From positions 545,121,368 through 545,185,367 of the forward strand of contig CM022303.1 of the NCBI GenBank assembly GCA_011799875.1: a stretch of 64,000 bases of DNA, read 5' to 3'. Origin of the DNA: Thinopyrum elongatum. Taxonomy: Eukaryota; Streptophyta; Magnoliopsida; Poales; Poaceae. The translations under genes and the position numbers were made by a program. Below the pieces are notes generated by a model that saw only the letters and a program-made list of their open reading frames with translations, did no database searches and had not been told where the DNA came from. Shown here in pieces: positions 1 to 11,020 of this stretch. The number at the start of each line of letters is the position of its first letter. Position 1 is the stretch's first letter.

Positions 1-500
1 GCATTTTTCTGAGTTCATATCAATTTGTTATGAATTACCAAAGTATTGGTCAAACGGTCAAAGGGCATTCGGGCAACCTCGGAGAAAAATCTAAGGGCAA
101 AACTGAGTAGAGTCGAAAAGTAAGGGCAAAACCCGTGGGTAGGTTCCAACTAGGGGCAAAAATGCATTTGTCCCAAATAGGGGACTCTCTATATGAAAAA
201 CATGGTGCTACTTTGAAGCACAAGTGTGGTAAAGGATAGTAACAATGCCCCTTCTCTCTTTGTTTGTTTGTTCTTCTTTTTTTCCTTTTTTTTTTCTTTT
301 TTTCTTTTTTTTTCTTTTTTTTCTCTCATTGTCCGAAGTCTCATCCTGACTTGTGGGGGAATCATAGTTTTCATCATCCTTTCCTCACTGGGGCAATGCT
401 CTAAAAATGAATAATGATAATCATCACACTTCTATTTACTTATAACTCAACAGAAATAAAAATTACAACTCGATACCTATAACAAAATATGACTCTATAT
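1..500. other. Non-coding repeat-derived DNA with a pyrimidine tract
   Basis: No gene is visible. An uninterrupted run of pyrimidines (mostly T) covers 271-327. The short ORFs on both strands here are low-complexity translations of that tract. The segment probably belongs to the 3' side of the minus-strand LTR retrotransposon that follows, or to an older repeat it landed in, but I see no LTR end that would decide this. Confidence 0.5.
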
Positions 501-1283
501 GAATGCCTCTGGTAGTGTACCAGGATGTGCAATGATCTAGCATAACATGTATAAAAAAATGATGAACGGTGGCTGAGCCACAAACACTATGTCAGCTATA
601 TGATCATGCAAAGCAATATGACAATGAATGCTCAAGTCATCAAAACAGAAGCGGTGGAAGTTGCATGGCAATATATCTCGGAATGACTATGGAAAGGCCA
701 TAATAGGTAGGTATGGTGGCTGTTTTGAGGAAGATATAATAAGGCTTATGTGTGATAGTGCGTATCATATCACGGGGTTTGGATGCACCGGCGAAGTTTG
801 CACCGACTCTCGAGGTGAGAAAGGGCAATGCACGGTACCGTAGAGGCTAGCAAATTGCGGAAAGGTAAGAGCGCGTATAATCCATGGACTCACATTAGTC
901 ATAAAGAACTCATATACTTATTGCAAAAGTTTATTAGCCCTCGAAGCAAAACTACTATGCATGCCCCTAGGGGGATAGATTGGTAGGAAAAGACCATCGC
1001 TCGTCCCCGACCGCCACTCATAAGGAAGACAATCAATAATAAATCATGCTCCAACTTCATAGCATAACGAGAGACTATACGTGCATGCTTCGGGAATCAC
1101 AAACCTTAACACCAATATTCTTACTAACCACAACCATTTACTAGTACCTCCCACATATTTCATCTCTATATCGCAAAACTATTGCAAGGAATCAAACATA
1201 TCATATTCAGTGATCCACAAGTTTTATGTAGGATTTTATGACTAACCATGCAATTGACCAATTCATGTTGAATCTCTAAATAG

Positions 1284-1475
1284 ATATAAGTGAAGTATGA
1301 GAGTTTGATTATTTCTACAAAAGGCCATGCTCTAACAAATATAAGTGAAGCAAAAGAGCATTCTACAAACAACGGTTTTCTATGTGAAGAGAAACAGGCA
1401 ATCCAAACTTCAAATGATATAAGTGAAGCACATGAAGCATTCTATAAAGCCATACTCAAAAGATATAAGTGAAGT
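1284..1475 (-). repeat. ATATAAGTGAAG motif array in retrotransposon tail
   Basis: The motif ATATAAGTGAAG or a close variant recurs four times at irregular spacing of roughly 50 to 80 bases, each followed by a variant of 'gagcattctac'. The same type of array lies in the tail of another LTR element at about 59535-59750, so it is a family feature and not chance. It lies between the ORF and the presumed 3' LTR. Its function is unknown. Confidence 0.6.
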
Positions 1476-2513
1476 GCAATAAGCATTCTATAAATCAACC
1501 ATGGACTATCTCATACCAGCATGGTGCATGAAATAAAAGTGAAAAGTAAATGCAAAAGACGCTCCAAGATTTACGCATATCATGTGAACGAAACGAAGAC
1601 GAAAACATACCGATACTTGTTGAAGAAAGATGGGATGCCTTCCGGGGCATCCCCAAGCTTAGACGCTTGAGTATCCTTGAATATTTAATTGGGGTGCCTT
1701 GGGCATCCCCAAGCTTGAGCTCTTGCCTCTCCTCCTTCTCCTCATATCGAGACCTCCTCGATCTTTGATCACTTCATCCACACAAAACTCAATAGAAACC
1801 TCGTGAGATCCGTTAGTATAATAATGCAAATCACTACTCTAAGTACTGTTGCAAACCAATTCATATTTTGTTTTTGCATTGTATCTACTGTATTATAACT
1901 TCTCCATGGCTTATACCACCAATAGAATCGATAGTTTCATCAAAACAAGCAAAACAATGCATCAAAAACAGAATATGTCTTAAATAGGACAGTCTGTAGC
2001 AATCTGAACATCTACCATACTTCTGGTACTCCAAAAATTCTTAAAAATTAGAACAAAATAAAAAAATTGCATATAAATACTGTGCAAAAAGTTTCATAAA
2101 CTTTCAACATTCCAGTAAAAAATGTAAAATCATGCACTACAGCCAAAGTTTCTGTTTTTGCACCGCACATACCGACAAGCAATCTACTCATCCTAAAGGC
2201 AAATCTTGGCACAATAATTTTACAATACAAAGGATTTGTACAAGGGGATAATTATTTTTGTTGAAAAGTTTTTGTAATTGAGATTCACAAAGTTTCCATG
2301 GGCATGAACAAAGTTCAAGGACGTCCCCCACTTCAACGGTGTTCGTCTTTCTCATTTTCAATTTTCTTTTTGTGAAGTTTTAAGTTCCCCTCTATATTTT
2401 TTTGTTTTTAAACTTTATAAAAGCACTCAACAGAATAAAATGACTCTCTAAAACTTCCAGGTTGTCTCCCTGGCAGCGCTTTCTTTAAAGCCATTAAGCT
2501 AGGCATGACGTGC

Positions 2514-3845
2514 TCAAGTAATGGATCCACCCGGATCCCAAGGTATATCAAAGCCAATTTGAATTAACAGTGATTTGTAATTTAGTAGTGAGCACAAAGC
2601 AACATAAATCATGCAATTACGAAGTCTAACTCTCTTCCTATGCATCGGCATGTCATAAAAGAACAATTCATGCACATCAAGTAAAGGCCAATACATAGCA
2701 TAAGCAGTTTCTTGCAATTTTGTCGTGTTGGAAACATAGAGAGGCGGAGATATAGTTCCTCTCTCATAATAATTGCAAGTAGGAGCAGAAAGCACATGCA
2801 TATTGTATTCATCAAAATCATCATGTGCAACGGTAAAAGGCAACCCATCAATGTAATCCTTAATAAGAGCAAACTTCTCCGATATAGTGTAGTTGAGAGA
2901 ATTCAAAAAGATAATAGGACTATCATGTGTGGGTGCAATAGCAATAATTTCATTCTTGACATAAGGAATTATAGCAAGTTCATCTCCATAAGCATAATTC
3001 ATATTGGCATCTTGGCCACAAGCATAGCAAGCATCATCAAAAAGGGATATTTCAAACGAATCAACGGGGTCATAGCAATTATCATAGCATTCATCCTTCG
3101 GTAAGAACGAAGGGACATTAAACAATGTATGAGTTGAAGAGTTACTCTCATTAAAAGGTGGGCACAGGTGATCAATCCGCTCTTCCTCCTTTTGTTCTTC
3201 GCTCTTCTCCTCATCTTTTTCATCCAATGGGCTCACAATATCATCAATTTCTTCTTCCATAGACTCCTGCAAAATATTAGTCTCTTCTTGGACAGCGGAG
3301 ACTCTCTTAATAAATGCACCAATATCGCAATTGTATTTATAATTATCATAGCAATATTTAAGAATAGCAAAATATCTATAGCCAGCATCATCATCATCTT
3401 CATACTTTAAAAACAGATATTCAATTTCATAAGCACCCTTAAAAGCAATAAATTCTTCTATTCATTCCACATCATAGTAATCATATATACCTCTAGCGTA
3501 AGAAGCCAAGGTTTCATTATCATTAAATTCACATGAAAAGGGAAGATGTGGAGCGTTCATCCTAGAGCAACAAGTATAATCATATCTCAAGCATAGCTCC
3601 CGAGCATACCAATGCAACATATGAATTTGATCCCATAACAATTTCCCTTTATGAGTCAAGCGATAATCCCTAAAGTATTCACATTGATCCAATGTTACTC
3701 CCATTATATAGTTGAATGGGGTTTTCTCAGGATTATCAAAGTAGTGCATAATATCTTTCACATAACGAGCATCGAGGGTTTTAGGAGGTCCCCCATCTCC
3801 ATGAGTAGCAAGTACAACTAATTTTTTTGGTGTTTCGTGTTCCAT
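2514..3845 (-). pseudogene. Retrotransposon-internal ORF of unknown function with one in-frame stop
   Basis: A reading frame of 444 codons is interrupted by a single TGA at 3462-3464. The upstream part (3465-3845) begins MEHETPKK and is rich in Tyr and Asp. The downstream part (2514-3461) continues in the same frame with an acidic stretch (EEKSEEQKEEERID) and many Cys, Tyr and Asp residues. A TGG-to-TGA change would explain the stop. I see no CCHC knuckle, protease or polymerase motif, so this is not an ordinary gag-pol. It sits where gag should be, just inside the 5' LTR and primer-binding site. Similar ORFs are common in non-autonomous Triticeae LTR elements, from memory; a role in packaging would be a guess. 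Confidence 0.6.
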
Positions 3846-3947
3846 ATCTATAACTAAAGATAGAGAACAACTTAGAACAGAAAATAAAAACTACTTAGTG
3901 ATAAAGCAAACAAGCACACACGAGAATATTCACCCCACGCTATTGCT

Positions 3948-3964
3948 CCCCAGCAACGGCGCCA
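3948..3964 (-). promoter_or_regulatory. Primer-binding site of the LTR retrotransposon
   Basis: Read on the minus strand this is TGGCGCCGTTGCTGGGG, about 11 bases inside the LTR end at 3976. Sequences of this form prime reverse transcription from a cellular tRNA in many grass Gypsy-type elements. It fixes the orientation as minus. Confidence 0.65.
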
Positions 3965-3975
3965 GAAAAAGGTCT

Positions 3976-5452
3976 TGATAACCCACAAGTATAGGGGATT
4001 GTTTGTAGCCTCTTTCGATAAATAAGAGTGTCGAACACAACGAGGAGCCAAAGGCAGAACAAATATTCCCTCAAGTTCTATCGACCACCGATACAACTCT
4101 ACGCACACTTGACGTTTGCTTTACCTAAAACAAGTATGAAACTATTTTGCAAGAATAAAACTACGAGTACTTTGCGAGAATAAAAATACGAATAAATTGC
4201 AAGGTAATAAAAGTAGATAGCTTTTGTCAACAAGAAAGTCATTTGTCCCTAGGCAATCGATAACAAGTACCGGTAATCATTCTTGTAATTTTATATGAGG
4301 GAGAGGCATGAGCTAACATACTTTCTCTACTTGGATCATATGCACTTATGATTGGACCCCTAGCAAGCATCCGCAACTACTAAAGATCATTAAGGTCGTG
4401 AAACCCAACCATAGCATTAAGTATCAAGTCCTCTTTACTCCCATACGCCATAACCCACTTATCCGTGTTTAGGCTGTTGTCACCCCCGCAACACCGACAA
4501 TAAGCAAACCATGAACATATTACAACACCCTACAGTGGGGCCCCCTCATGTTTGCGCGATACGGAGGGCACCGTAGGACAACAACATAAATAAAATATAC
4601 AATCATACCAACCAAGATCATGATTAACCCACAGGACAAAACGGATCTACTCAAACATCATAAGATAACCATAGATCATTGGGAAATAATATATGGAGTT
4701 GAGCACCATGTTTAAGTAGAGATTACAGAGGGGAGAAGAGGTGTTACACCGCTGCATAGAGGGGGAGAGAGTTGGTGTTGACGATAGCAAGATTGTTGAT
4801 GTAGATCGCCGTCACGATCCTAGCCCTGGTGGCACTCCGGCGCCACCGGAAGAGAGGGGGAGAGAGCCCCCCTCCTTCTTCTTCTTCCTTGGCCTCCCCC
4901 CTAGATGGGAGGAGAGTTCCCCCTCTGGTCCATGGCCTACATGGCGGCGGAGGGGCGGGAGCCCCTCCGAGATTGGATCTCCCTCTCTGTTCTCTTCTGT
5001 TTTGCCTTCCCCAGATCTGGCCCTTCACCGTTTCTTAAATTCCTAGAGATCCGTAACTCCGATTGCGCTGAAATTTTTACACGATTTTTTTCCATAAATT
5101 ATATTTCTTGGGCCCGAAGAAGAGCTCCAACCGATGTACGAGGAGGGCACAAGACACCTAGGCGCGCCCTGATGTATCTTGGGGGCTGTGTGCCCCCGTT
5201 TGCGTTGATTCCACCTCCCAAAAATCACATAAATTCCAAAATAATTCTCCGTAAATTTTTATCGCGTTTGGACATTGTTTGATATAGATTTTCTGCGAAA
5301 TAAAAAACATGCAACAAACAGGAACTGGCACTGGGCACTGGATCAATATGTTAGTCCAAATAAATCATATAAAATATTGCCAAAAGTGTATAAAAGTTGT
5401 ATAATATTGGCATGAAACAATCAAAAATTATATATACGACGGAGACGTATCA
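3976..5452 (-). repeat. 5' LTR of minus-strand retrotransposon
   Basis: About 1.48 kb with TG...CA ends. On the minus strand it starts TGATACGTCTCCGTCG and ends CCTATACTTGTGGGTTATCA. The start matches the widespread Triticeae LTR type beginning TGATACGTCTCC, also seen at 57602-59138. The primer-binding site lies just inside. The adjacent five bases GCCGT (5453-5457) would be one copy of the target-site duplication; the other copy is not visible. Confidence 0.75.
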
Positions 5453-5941
5453 GCCGTCGCCCAGTTGTGCGTGCGCCATCATGTCCTCATCTACCACTAC
5501 TGCATGGCCACAGAGCCTTGCGACCGTTTTGCCAGGTTTGTCAACAGCACAGACTACAAGTTCGCTACGGTGGAAACCACCGACGATGTAAAAGCGCTCA
5601 GGGTTACGGGCTTGGCCTGCAAGAACCTTGTCGAAGTCCGTGAGCACTACAGGGTCTGGGGCAGCACGAAGGACTCCCTGGTTGAACTCGCCTCGGCCAT
5701 CATCGACCCATACTACGAAAAGATGAAGCAGAATGCCAACAGAACACGTCCCGTATCCTGGCACGGGGCCTGGATGCGGCAACTGGATGAACCTCACCTC
5801 AGGTTCGCGGCCAAGAATGTGTACACATGCTATGAGATGCACAGGCGGATCGTTGACATGAGGAAGTGCCTCGTTACCGAAATCGACGAGGCCGGATCGA
5901 GCCACAAGCACAGCAGTAGCGGCAAGCGTCACAAGAAGTAG
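5453..5941 (+). pseudogene. 3'-5' exonuclease (RNase D/Werner-like) C-terminal remnant
   Basis: The open frame ends at 5941 and resembles the C-terminal half of plant DnaQ-fold 3'-5' exonucleases. It includes the stretch CDRFARFVNSTDYKFATVET and, near the end, WMRQLDEPHLRFAAKNVYTC. In active family members the second stretch carries motif III, with a catalytic Asp after the AAK triplet. Here that residue reads Asn. The N-terminal half with motifs I and II is absent because the LTR retrotransposon ends at 5452, directly against this frame. The tail is basic and Ser/His-rich. It lies inside a CACTA-like end, so it may have been carried by that transposon. Almost certainly not functional. Confidence 0.65.
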
Positions 5942-5992
5942 ATGATGATCAGATGATCGTTTATCCTAGTTAATTATGCATGCAATATATAG

Positions 5993-6112
5993 TTGACTTT
6001 GGTGTGTGGAAATGTCATGTGTGTAGTAGCCACCTATGTAATTATGCATGTAATAGTTTACTTTGGTGTGTGCAAATGTCATGTGTGTAGTAGCCACCTA
6101 TGTAATTGGATG
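5993..6112. repeat. 64-bp tandem duplication
   Basis: A segment starting 'ctttggtgtgtg' at 5997 repeats at 6061 with few differences. Both copies contain 'gtcatgtgtgtagtagccac'. It lies just downstream of the exonuclease remnant and before a (TG)n(TA)n microsatellite at about 6146-6173. Confidence 0.8.
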
Positions 6113-6499
6113 TTTAATTTGGTTATGCAAACATGTCAATATAAGTGTGTGTGTGTGTGTATATATATATATATGTTGTTGTTCTGTATGCAATCCCAAC
6201 GCACAACACACACGTCTTATTAGCAGCAATCATCTGTGTTATTATCGGTCTTCGCACACATTTCTGATTACAGACCTGTTTGTCGCGTATCACACACATC
6301 TTGTTAAATTGAACCATTTCTGTTATCTTGGCTCAACGCAAACAGTTCATCCAAGTGAACTGTTTGCCCTCTATCGCACACACCTTGATCTGGCTGACCG
6401 TTTCTTTTGTTTCGCCTAATCACAAACAGTTCATCTGAGTGAACCCGTATGCCGTATATCGCACACACCTTCATCTGGCTGCCCGTTTCTGTTCTTCTG

Positions 6500-6585
6500 C
6501 CTCATCGCAAACAGTTCATTGAACTGAACCGTATGCCCCGCACCTCATCGCAAACAGTTCATTGAACTGAACCGTATGCCCCGCA
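6500..6585. repeat. 43-bp subterminal tandem repeat of CACTA end
   Basis: Two nearly perfect tandem copies of a 43-base unit begin 'cctcatcgcaaacagttcat' at 6500 and 6543. Looser copies of the same motif lie upstream from about 6335. Each unit holds a short inverted repeat, 'agttcattgaact'. Confidence 0.75.
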
Positions 6586-7204
6586 TCGCACACGCAACTA
6601 AATTCTGAACCGTGTTTGATGTATTCATCATCGCAAATGTTTTGCATCTTTTTTGACGGTTTTTTTACATCACCGTTTGCGATTATTGCATCGCACACAG
6701 TTTCGTCGAAGGGTCTCTGATTGTAGTGTCGCGTTAGCAGCATCCTGCAGTAGTGTTGTAATCGTGGAACTGCTCTATAATATACATCTCGCTCCCAACG
6801 TCGGCGGCCCCGGGCGGCAGAGGAGGAGTGCGTGAGGGCCTCTTCTCTTCTCAAGCTCCAGTAGCATGTGGAAGAGAAACCCTTATAAGGAGGTCCAACT
6901 CCTCTCCAACTTTCGGGGTGGGACTAAACTTGCCACTACACCTAGTGCCAACTAAACCCACATGGGCCCTTAGAGATTTTCAGAAATTGTTAGATCGGCC
7001 TTAGGCCCATCCTCATATTTCAACGTCAAGAACACACCACCTCTGTTGTCGATAACAAGCACGAAGAACCTACCACTACAGCACTAGCGAGTTTCTGGCT
7101 AGTATGTGTATAATACAAATCTATATCCACCTCAATTAAATTAGATTTTGAAATTTGTTTGAAAATTTTGAAAGGTATTTGCTGAACAACAAGTAAACTA
7201 AATA

Positions 7205-7307
7205 CTCTATCCGATCCATATTACTTATCGCTCAAACGGATGTGTCTAGCACTGAAATACATCTAGATACATCTGTTTGAGCGACAAGTAATATAAATCA
7301 GAGGGAA
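7205..7307. mobile_element. Stowaway-type MITE
   Basis: Flanked by TA on both sides (7203-7204 and 7308-7309). The arms are inverted repeats: 'attacttatcgctcaaacgg' on the left pairs with 'tgtttgagcgacaagtaat' on the right. Length and TA target fit Tc1/mariner-derived Stowaway elements. It is non-coding. Confidence 0.75.
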
Positions 7308-7652
7308 TACTAAAAGCTGAAAATGACTAACTAAGTTCGCTAATAAAAAAACTCCTCAGTCTGTCTCTAATAAATCAGAATAATGCATTGGAACAAGCAA
7401 ACTTCGAATAGGATGACTTAAGTCCGAAAAAGACTGTAGAATCGTGACCAAGTCTAAAAAAGAGCATCGGATGGTCAGGACTCAAATATGGATAGCCACA
7501 TCATGAAATAAACTCAGAATAGCTTACCACTGAAACAAGCAAACAATGTCCTACATCTGGAAAATAACTTGATTTTACTAAGTTGTACAATGCCCGGTCA
7601 AGTAACTTGCACTACAACAGATCCCTTTCAGTCCAACCAGGCTATTATCATA

Positions 7653-7806
7653 CTTCCTCCGTTCCATAGTAGTGTTAAAAATGCTCTTATATTATGGGAT
7701 GAAGGGAGTTCTTCCGTACAAATTTGTAAAGAAATATAAGACGTTTTAGTTCACTATACTTTAGTGACCTAAAACGTCTTATATATTAGTAGTTTACAGA
7801 GAAAGT
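7653..7806. mobile_element. Stowaway-type MITE(s), composite
   Basis: The segment opens with 'cttcctccgttcc', a Stowaway-like end, and contains an inner palindrome whose arms read 'atataagacgttttag' and 'ctaaaacgtcttatat'. It looks like one MITE overlapping or inserted in another; exact limits are uncertain. Confidence 0.6.
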
Positions 7807-8470
7807 AGTGTGTAAAACTTCCTAATTCTTCTTAATTTTGTATGTAATATCCTTGTGCTTATTGCTCAGCTCTGCACAACATATTCAGACGATTTACAGT
7901 AAACACACTGTGATAATGCATGATAGTATATTCTTGTCGGTCATCCTAAGCCCACATGCCTAATCTATCAACGTACCCAGCAATGAGGATAAGATAGTGA
8001 TTCATGATCGGTTCACTTGTAGAAATCAAGTTCATCCCCATTTCTAAACTTCTAACCTACAAAATTATTAAGTTTTTCGCTACACTTTACAATCATCGGT
8101 TCAACAATTCCATCCATGTAGCACAACATATTGCATCATACCTTTCACTCCCTTATCTATATTTGTTGATAATTATAGCACTATATCAGTTCGTTACTGA
8201 TGCCAAAAAGTGGATTTGTGATTTGTTATAATGCTCAAAACCACAAGACCCCGCGAACCAACCTGTAATTGGATGGTAGACAGTGGTATCCCCAGCTCAT
8301 CAAGGTTCAAATCCTGATGCTCGCTTTTATTCATGATTTTATTTCAGGATTTTCGACGATGCAATGTTCAATGAGAGGAGGCCTACTCATACGGGTAGGG
8401 TGTGCGCGTGTGTTCATACATGACGTGCAATTTGCACAACAAGGAAGATTCCAGCCCATGTACGTACACG

Positions 8471-9020
8471 CAGTGGCGGAGCTTCGTGGAGACGACGCAT
8501 AACCATTAGGCCCATTTAACTAACTTCCGAGGAGCGACCAACCACGCCACCACAGCCCATAAATCTTGTCGCGGCCGCGCTCAGGAATCAGCTGACGCCG
8601 GCGCTTAACAGGGTTAGCCGGTGATTCCACTCTTCCCCTCTCATGGACCGAAGCAGAGCCCAAATTTGAACATCAAATCCATGAACAAACAATGACAAGA
8701 AACTCTAACAAATGAAACTAAGAGCCGGTCTCCCTGGTCTGTAGTGATTAATAACACAATAATTCATGGTAAAGATGTATTTTGGTATTTGTCACTAAAG
8801 TACTAGTATTTTCGTATATTTTTTTTGTTATGAGTAGCTTCTATATGTACTTAACATAAAATATGTATTTCATAAACTAGTGTGTACAAGATCAATATAA
8901 TCATCTCTAAGTTTCTCAATATTCTACAAAATCTAACTATATAGTCATACGCTTTATATTCAAAGTTTTTTCTTTGGCAGTTTCGCCCCTCCTGATATTT
9001 CTTTCCAAGCTCCGCCACCG
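8471..9020. mobile_element. Non-autonomous hAT element with 8-bp TSD
   Basis: A 550-base element begins CAGTGGCGGAGCTT and ends AAGCTCCGCCACCG, a 14-base terminal inverted repeat with one mismatch. It is flanked by a perfect 8-base target-site duplication, CGTACACG, at 8463-8470 and 9021-9028. An 8-bp duplication with CA-starting ends is diagnostic of the hAT superfamily. There is no transposase ORF. Its right end lies 168 bases upstream of the lipid-transfer protein start codon, so it sits in the promoter region of that gene. Confidence 0.9.
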
Positions 9021-9187
9021 CGTACACGTCGCCAGCTAGGCACCAACCACCCTACAGGCACACATGGCTAGATCCCATGCAGCAGCTGAACTGCTGAAGA
9101 ATATAGTACTAGTACCGTACCACCTTGCTGACTCGCACTCACACTAGTTCACTCTCGCAGCAGCTTAACCTCGCTCTCGCACGCAGG

Positions 9188-10583
9188 ATGCGGAGCGGTG
9201 TCGGCGCGCGCCTTCTGCCACAGGCGGTGGCCATCGCCATCGCCGTGGCCGTCGCCTGCTGCATGGCCGCCGCGCCGTCGGCGGCGGCGCAGGGGACGAC
9301 GACGCCGGCGGACGCCGGCGGCGCGGTGCCGTCGTGCGCCTCGAAGCTCGTGACGTGCGCGGGCTACCTGAACACCACCGACACGCCGCCGGAGTCGTGC
9401 TGCGACCCGCTCAAGGAGGCGGCGACCACGCAGGCGGCGTGCATGTGCGCCATCCTCATGAACAGGGCCGCGCTGCAGGCGTTCGGCGTGGCGCCGGAGC
9501 AGGGGGTGCTCCTCGCCAAGCGCTGCGGCGTCACCACCGACGCGTCCACCTGCGCCAAGTACACCGCCGGCGCCGGTGCCGGTAAGCCCGCCCGCTTTCC
9601 GAGCTCTCGTCAATCATCATCATCATCATCATTGCCGACAGGATCGATAGATTGATGCTTCGTTTAGCGCCTAGCGCGGCACGCACGTACGTCCAAGCTG
9701 ATCTGAAACTTAATTATTTGTTTGTCAGAAACAGTAGTACTTGGATCAGATCAAGGTGGATTGTCCCTTACTCGAAAATTTGTCCTTTCATGCACCTGAT
9801 CTGAGCTAGCCATCTCTCTCTCTCTCTCTCTCTCTTAAACATCTTTACCATCAATCTGTACTTTGTAATGGTAATTTAGTTAACAACATGCAAAAAGTAA
9901 TCTGCCGGTTGCAGACGAGCTGAGGGTACAGAAATTGGTGCCAAAACTTGGATCTCCATCAAACCAAAACCATAATTATCGTATCATCTGCTGAAAGTCT
10001 GCACACGCAAGATCTCTTCAATGATGATCTGATCTGATCACAACCGATAAGATCAATCATGCCATAATTAGACTGATTTGTACAACAGCGTGCTGAGCAC
10101 TGCTGATTTTAACTCTTTTTGCAGATGCTGCAACTGCAGGTAGCACAGCCGCTTCTTCAGCATCCACGGGAACTGCTGCTTCTACAGGTAATTTGAGTTC
10201 AGACAACAATCTTAGTGCTGTCTAGGATGATCAGAAGTAGAGAAACTTACAAATTTCTAGTCTCGCTAGAATAACTTAAAAATTACTGCCTTAAAACACT
10301 GGGAAATAATGTACACATGAAACCAACATAATGACTGGCAGAGATGTTCTTTCAATTGGTAGCCTGAACCTCTCTTCTGAAACCATCTTAAACTTAACTG
10401 ACCTTCGTTCTATATTTTTTTGATAGGAAACTTAACTGAATTTCTATTGCCAGTAACCCACCCTTCTGTTCTTCTGCAGTTGCCAAGCCAACGGCAAGCG
10501 GAGGAACCACGCATTCCCTGAGCTTGATCACCGCATCTTCATTTGTAGGCTTCAGTTTCATCTGGTGGACGATCATGGCGTAG
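9188..10583 (+). CDS. GPI-anchored non-specific lipid-transfer protein
   Basis: Three exons: 9188-9581, 10125-10187 and 10480-10583. All introns have GT/AG ends in matching phase, giving 186 residues. Residues 1 to about 35 are a signal peptide. The eight-cysteine motif of plant lipid-transfer proteins is complete (Cys 50, 57, 71, 72, 85, 87, 113, 122; spacing C-x6-C-x13-CC-x12-CxC-x25-C-x8-C). A Ser/Thr/Ala-rich linker encoded by exon 2 follows, and the C-terminal hydrophobic tail after a Ser-Gly-Gly stretch fits a GPI-anchor signal. Such proteins sit on the outer face of the plasma membrane or in the wall and bind lipids, often for cuticle or suberin export. The first in-frame ATG is used. 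A poly(A)-type signal AATAAA lies at 10639-10644. The gene looks intact. Confidence 0.9.
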
Positions 10584-11020
10584 TAAGAGATACCAATGAG
10601 TATGAACTGTTATGTAAAAAAAAAACTGTATTGTCTCAATAAACATAACTATCTGGTTGTCACTTCGTTCGGTAAATTTTACTGCATGTGCCTTTGTACA
10701 TGGCCTACGCATCCCATTCTGTATGCCTATCTAGGTTACAATTGTCATTAAATGAGAACGAAGGGTAGATTGTTTAGAAGGGAGAGATGGAACAATGAAG
10801 AACATAACAGAGCATGTCTACTTCGAAAACACATCATAATTGCAAACACATAACTAAGGCAAATCACCAAGTAAAAGTCTAGGGCCAAAAACCAATGAGA
10901 GAAAAGACCTTCTATTCACTTCAAAAGAGACATGTTTTATTTGATACAATAATTTCAACAGGTCACAAATTAGCGGCAAAGGGTGAACCTTTTCTCCACA
11001 TTCTGATTAATCATCAGCCA
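10584..11020. other. Convergent intergenic spacer
   Basis: The 3' ends of the lipid-transfer gene (+) and the basic-protein gene (-) face each other across 437 bases. It probably holds both 3' untranslated regions. No other feature is seen. Confidence 0.6.

Larger units (their letters stand above)
500..5452 (-). mobile_element. LTR retrotransposon, minus strand, 3' end not seen
   Basis: The element reads right to left. Its 5' LTR is 3976-5452, followed by a primer-binding site, a long ORF (2514-3845) and a non-coding tail. The tail has short repeats containing ATATAAGTGAAG (about 1284-1475) and two purine-rich stretches whose plus-strand form is GGCATCCCCAAGCTT (about 1650-1720). This organisation is typical of large Triticeae LTR elements. 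No reverse transcriptase or integrase is visible, so the copy appears non-autonomous. The matching 3' LTR is not seen, so the left limit is approximate. The right end cuts into a CACTA-associated exonuclease remnant. The exact family is not claimed. Confidence 0.75.
5453..6755. mobile_element. CACTA-like element, right-hand end
   Basis: The minus strand from 6755 begins CACTACTGCAGGATGCTGC and a second CACTA start, CACTACAATCAGAGACCC, lies at 6728. Inward from these are subterminal repeats built around 'cgcaaacagttcat' and 'atcgcacaca', as expected for En/Spm (CACTA) elements, where the transposase binds arrays of short subterminal motifs. The left part was cut off by the LTR retrotransposon ending at 5452. 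Two CACTA starts 27 bases apart could mean one element abutting another. Confidence 0.6.
6756..8470. other. Intergenic DNA with MITEs, no gene seen
   Basis: Apart from two Stowaway-type MITE regions (7205-7307 and about 7653-7806) I see no coding potential. Short ORFs here lack recognisable domains and are AT-rich. Confidence 0.6.

Noticed and set aside
226..414. Phe/Ser-rich frame at the left edge
   Set aside because: Direct translation of a pyrimidine tract.
9149..9613. 154-codon minus-strand frame opposite the lipid-transfer gene
   Set aside because: Arg/Gly-rich shadow of GC-rich exon 1.
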